Positions 6,828 to 7,623 of a stretch of DNA of 7,623 nt are shown piece by piece. Positions within the stretch are counted from its first letter, which is position 1, and each line of letters begins with the position of its first letter. The DNA lies in contig JBIINK010000072.1 in NCBI GenBank assembly GCA_044337515.1, forward strand, positions 1-7,623, written 5' to 3'. The notes beneath the pieces were generated by a model. The model was not told the origin of the DNA. It ran no database searches and saw only the letters and a list, made by a program, of their open reading frames with translations. The position numbers and the translations under genes are program-made. The DNA comes from CAJBVG01 sp044337515 (lineage in GTDB: Bacteria > Bacteroidota > Bacteroidia > Sphingobacteriales > Sphingobacteriaceae).

Positions 6828-6925
6828 TGGGATAATATGTTAATATGTTAATGCTTGCCTCGGCGTAAGACGATGGGATAATATGTTAATATGTTAATGG
6901 GATAATGTGTTAATATGCTAATGTT
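6816..6925. repeat. 8-bp tandem repeat array overlapping the tyrS stop, interrupted by a 20-bp insert
   Basis: Octamers of the type ttaatatg, ttaatggg, ataatatg run in phase from 6816 to 6853. They break off for cttgcctcggcgtaagacga (6854-6873) and resume from 6878 to 6925 with ataatatg, ttaatatg, ttaatggg, ataatgtg, ttaatatg and a degenerate last copy. An exact 27-bp direct repeat (6827-6853 and 6873-6899) flanks the insert at a 46-bp offset, so the frame of the octamers shifts by 6 bp across it. The first unit and a half lies inside the tyrS coding sequence. Confidence 0.92.
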
Positions 6926-6937
6926 GTGTAATAAAAT

Positions 6938-6959
6938 ATCTCAATTCTAACATCTCAAT
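6938..6959. repeat. Short heptamer-period repeat abutting the LuxE-like stop codon
   Basis: The 8-bp word atctcaat occurs at 6938-6945 and 6952-6959, a 14-bp offset. The segment reads as three 7-bp units (atctcaa, ttctaac, atctcaa). It ends 2 bp before the stop codon of the minus-strand LuxE-like gene (6962-6964). It is too short to be certain it is more than chance, but its position matches the other repeats in the window. Confidence 0.5.
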
Positions 6960-6961
6960 AC

Positions 6962-7623
6962 TTATTGTACTAAGAGATTGCATCCTCTTACATCTGCATG
7001 ATCAAATCTTCCTAATACTTCAAAACGTTCGTCGGCGTATATTTTGCCGAGGTCTTGTGTAGCGATGAAGGAGCAAGAATTGATATTAGCTAAATCGATG
7101 ATGTTAATTCCACCAGTTCTTTCGAAACCCTGATAACTAAAGGGATCTTGCGTTTCACGGATGAGTACTTTCATCCAATGTGGAGTTCTGAATATTCCTT
7201 TTCCAGTAGAATACGCTTGAGATAATAATTCGGTCATGCCGTACTCGGAATGAATGGATGTAACATGAAAAGCCTTTGTTAATATCGAATGTACTTCTTC
7301 ACGTAACATCTCTTTTCTTCGTCCTTTCATACCACCAGTTTCCATAATGATGCAATGATTAGCGTGAAACGGAAATTGTTCTGCGAAATCAAGTAGGGCA
7401 TAGGTTACGCCGATGAGTATTATTTTTTTGGTACCATCATTTTCTTCAATAATTGTTTTTATTTTTTCAAATTCATTTAAATAAAAACCACTAAGGTTCG
7501 ATTCTGATTGCTGAATTAAATGCTCACACATGTATATCAATGAAGACCCATCGCGCTCTAAATAGGAAGGAAGTAATGCCAAGATGATATAGTCTTTTAT
7601 ATCTCCATAAAACAATTGAAATG
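6962..7623 (-). CDS. LuxE/acyl-protein synthetase-like protein, C-terminal part (5' end outside window)
   Basis: The frame is open through the right edge. The codons upstream of LFYGDIKDY read F-Q, and the apparent start at 7613-7615 is a TTG leucine codon, so the true N-terminus (perhaps 100 residues) lies beyond the window. About 219 residues are visible. They carry ANL-superfamily signatures in LuxE/PaaK order: METGGMKGRR, SEYGMTE (the YGxTE adenylate-binding motif), and near the C-terminus GRFDHADVRGC (GR-D-D-RG). LuxE-type proteins activate a fatty or other acyl acid as acyl-AMP and pass it to a protein or carrier. Bacteroidota homologues are usually annotated as acyl transferases and are not luminescence genes. 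No lux neighbours are present, so the substrate is unknown. The gene is convergent with tyrS, 134 bp away. Confidence 0.8.
   Translation of the reverse strand, partial: FQLFYGDIKDYIILALLPSYLERDGSSLIYMCEHLIQQSESNLSGFYLNEFEKIKTIIEENDGTKKIILIGVTYALLDFAEQFPFHANHCIIMETGGMKGRRKEMLREEVHSILTKAFHVTSIHSEYGMTELLSQAYSTGKGIFRTPHWMKVLIRETQDPFSYQGFERTGGINIIDLANINSCSFIATQDLGKIYADERFEVLGRFDHADVRGCNLLVQ

Noticed and set aside
7613..7615. TTG as the start of the LuxE-like gene
   Set aside because: The frame continues upstream to the window edge and the protein would lack its family N-terminal portion. The codon is most likely an internal leucine.
6962..7623. Bioluminescence (lux) locus
   Set aside because: LuxE-type proteins are common in Bacteroidota without luciferase, and no luxA, B, C or D is present in the window.

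Overview
The window is an AT-rich stretch of a Bacteroidota chromosome. Three things point there: a PorV/PorQ-family outer-membrane protein (type IX secretion lineage), a DUF6913-type protein known from this phylum, and a TAnnTTTG promoter element with no clear Shine-Dalgarno sequences. The order cannot be fixed from the sequence alone. The content is mostly housekeeping. I found no phage, IS element, CRISPR array, rRNA or tRNA, and no sign of a novel multi-gene system.

Layout. Bases 1-96 look like the 3' end of an unrecognised plus-strand gene. An 18-bp perfect inverted repeat built from heptamer repeats separates it from a long minus-strand run. In transcription order (right to left) that run is an AcpH-like ACP phosphodiesterase-family gene, a porV/porQ-family gene overlapping it by 23 bp, an 8-bp tandem repeat array, ligA (NAD-dependent DNA ligase), a DUF6913-like gene, and dapA. 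The last two genes share an ATGA stop/start overlap. A 51-bp divergent gap carrying a -7 promoter element leads to plus-strand tyrS. TyrS is convergent with a 5'-truncated LuxE/acyl-protein-synthetase-like gene that runs off the right edge. No gap between genes exceeds about 135 bp.

The genes do not form one pathway. dapA feeds lysine and diaminopimelate synthesis, ligA serves replication and repair, tyrS serves translation, the PorV-like protein sits in the outer membrane, and the AcpH-like and LuxE-like proteins act on acyl carriers or acyl groups. The most unusual feature lies between the genes. Every gene end that faces an intergenic gap at the end of an apparent transcription unit, plus the porV-ligA junction, abuts or overlaps a 7- or 8-bp-period repeat within about 0-3 bp of the stop codon. 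In the porV-ligA array all eight octamers keep one purine/pyrimidine pattern and differ only by transitions. At tyrS the repeat itself encodes the last codons and the stop.
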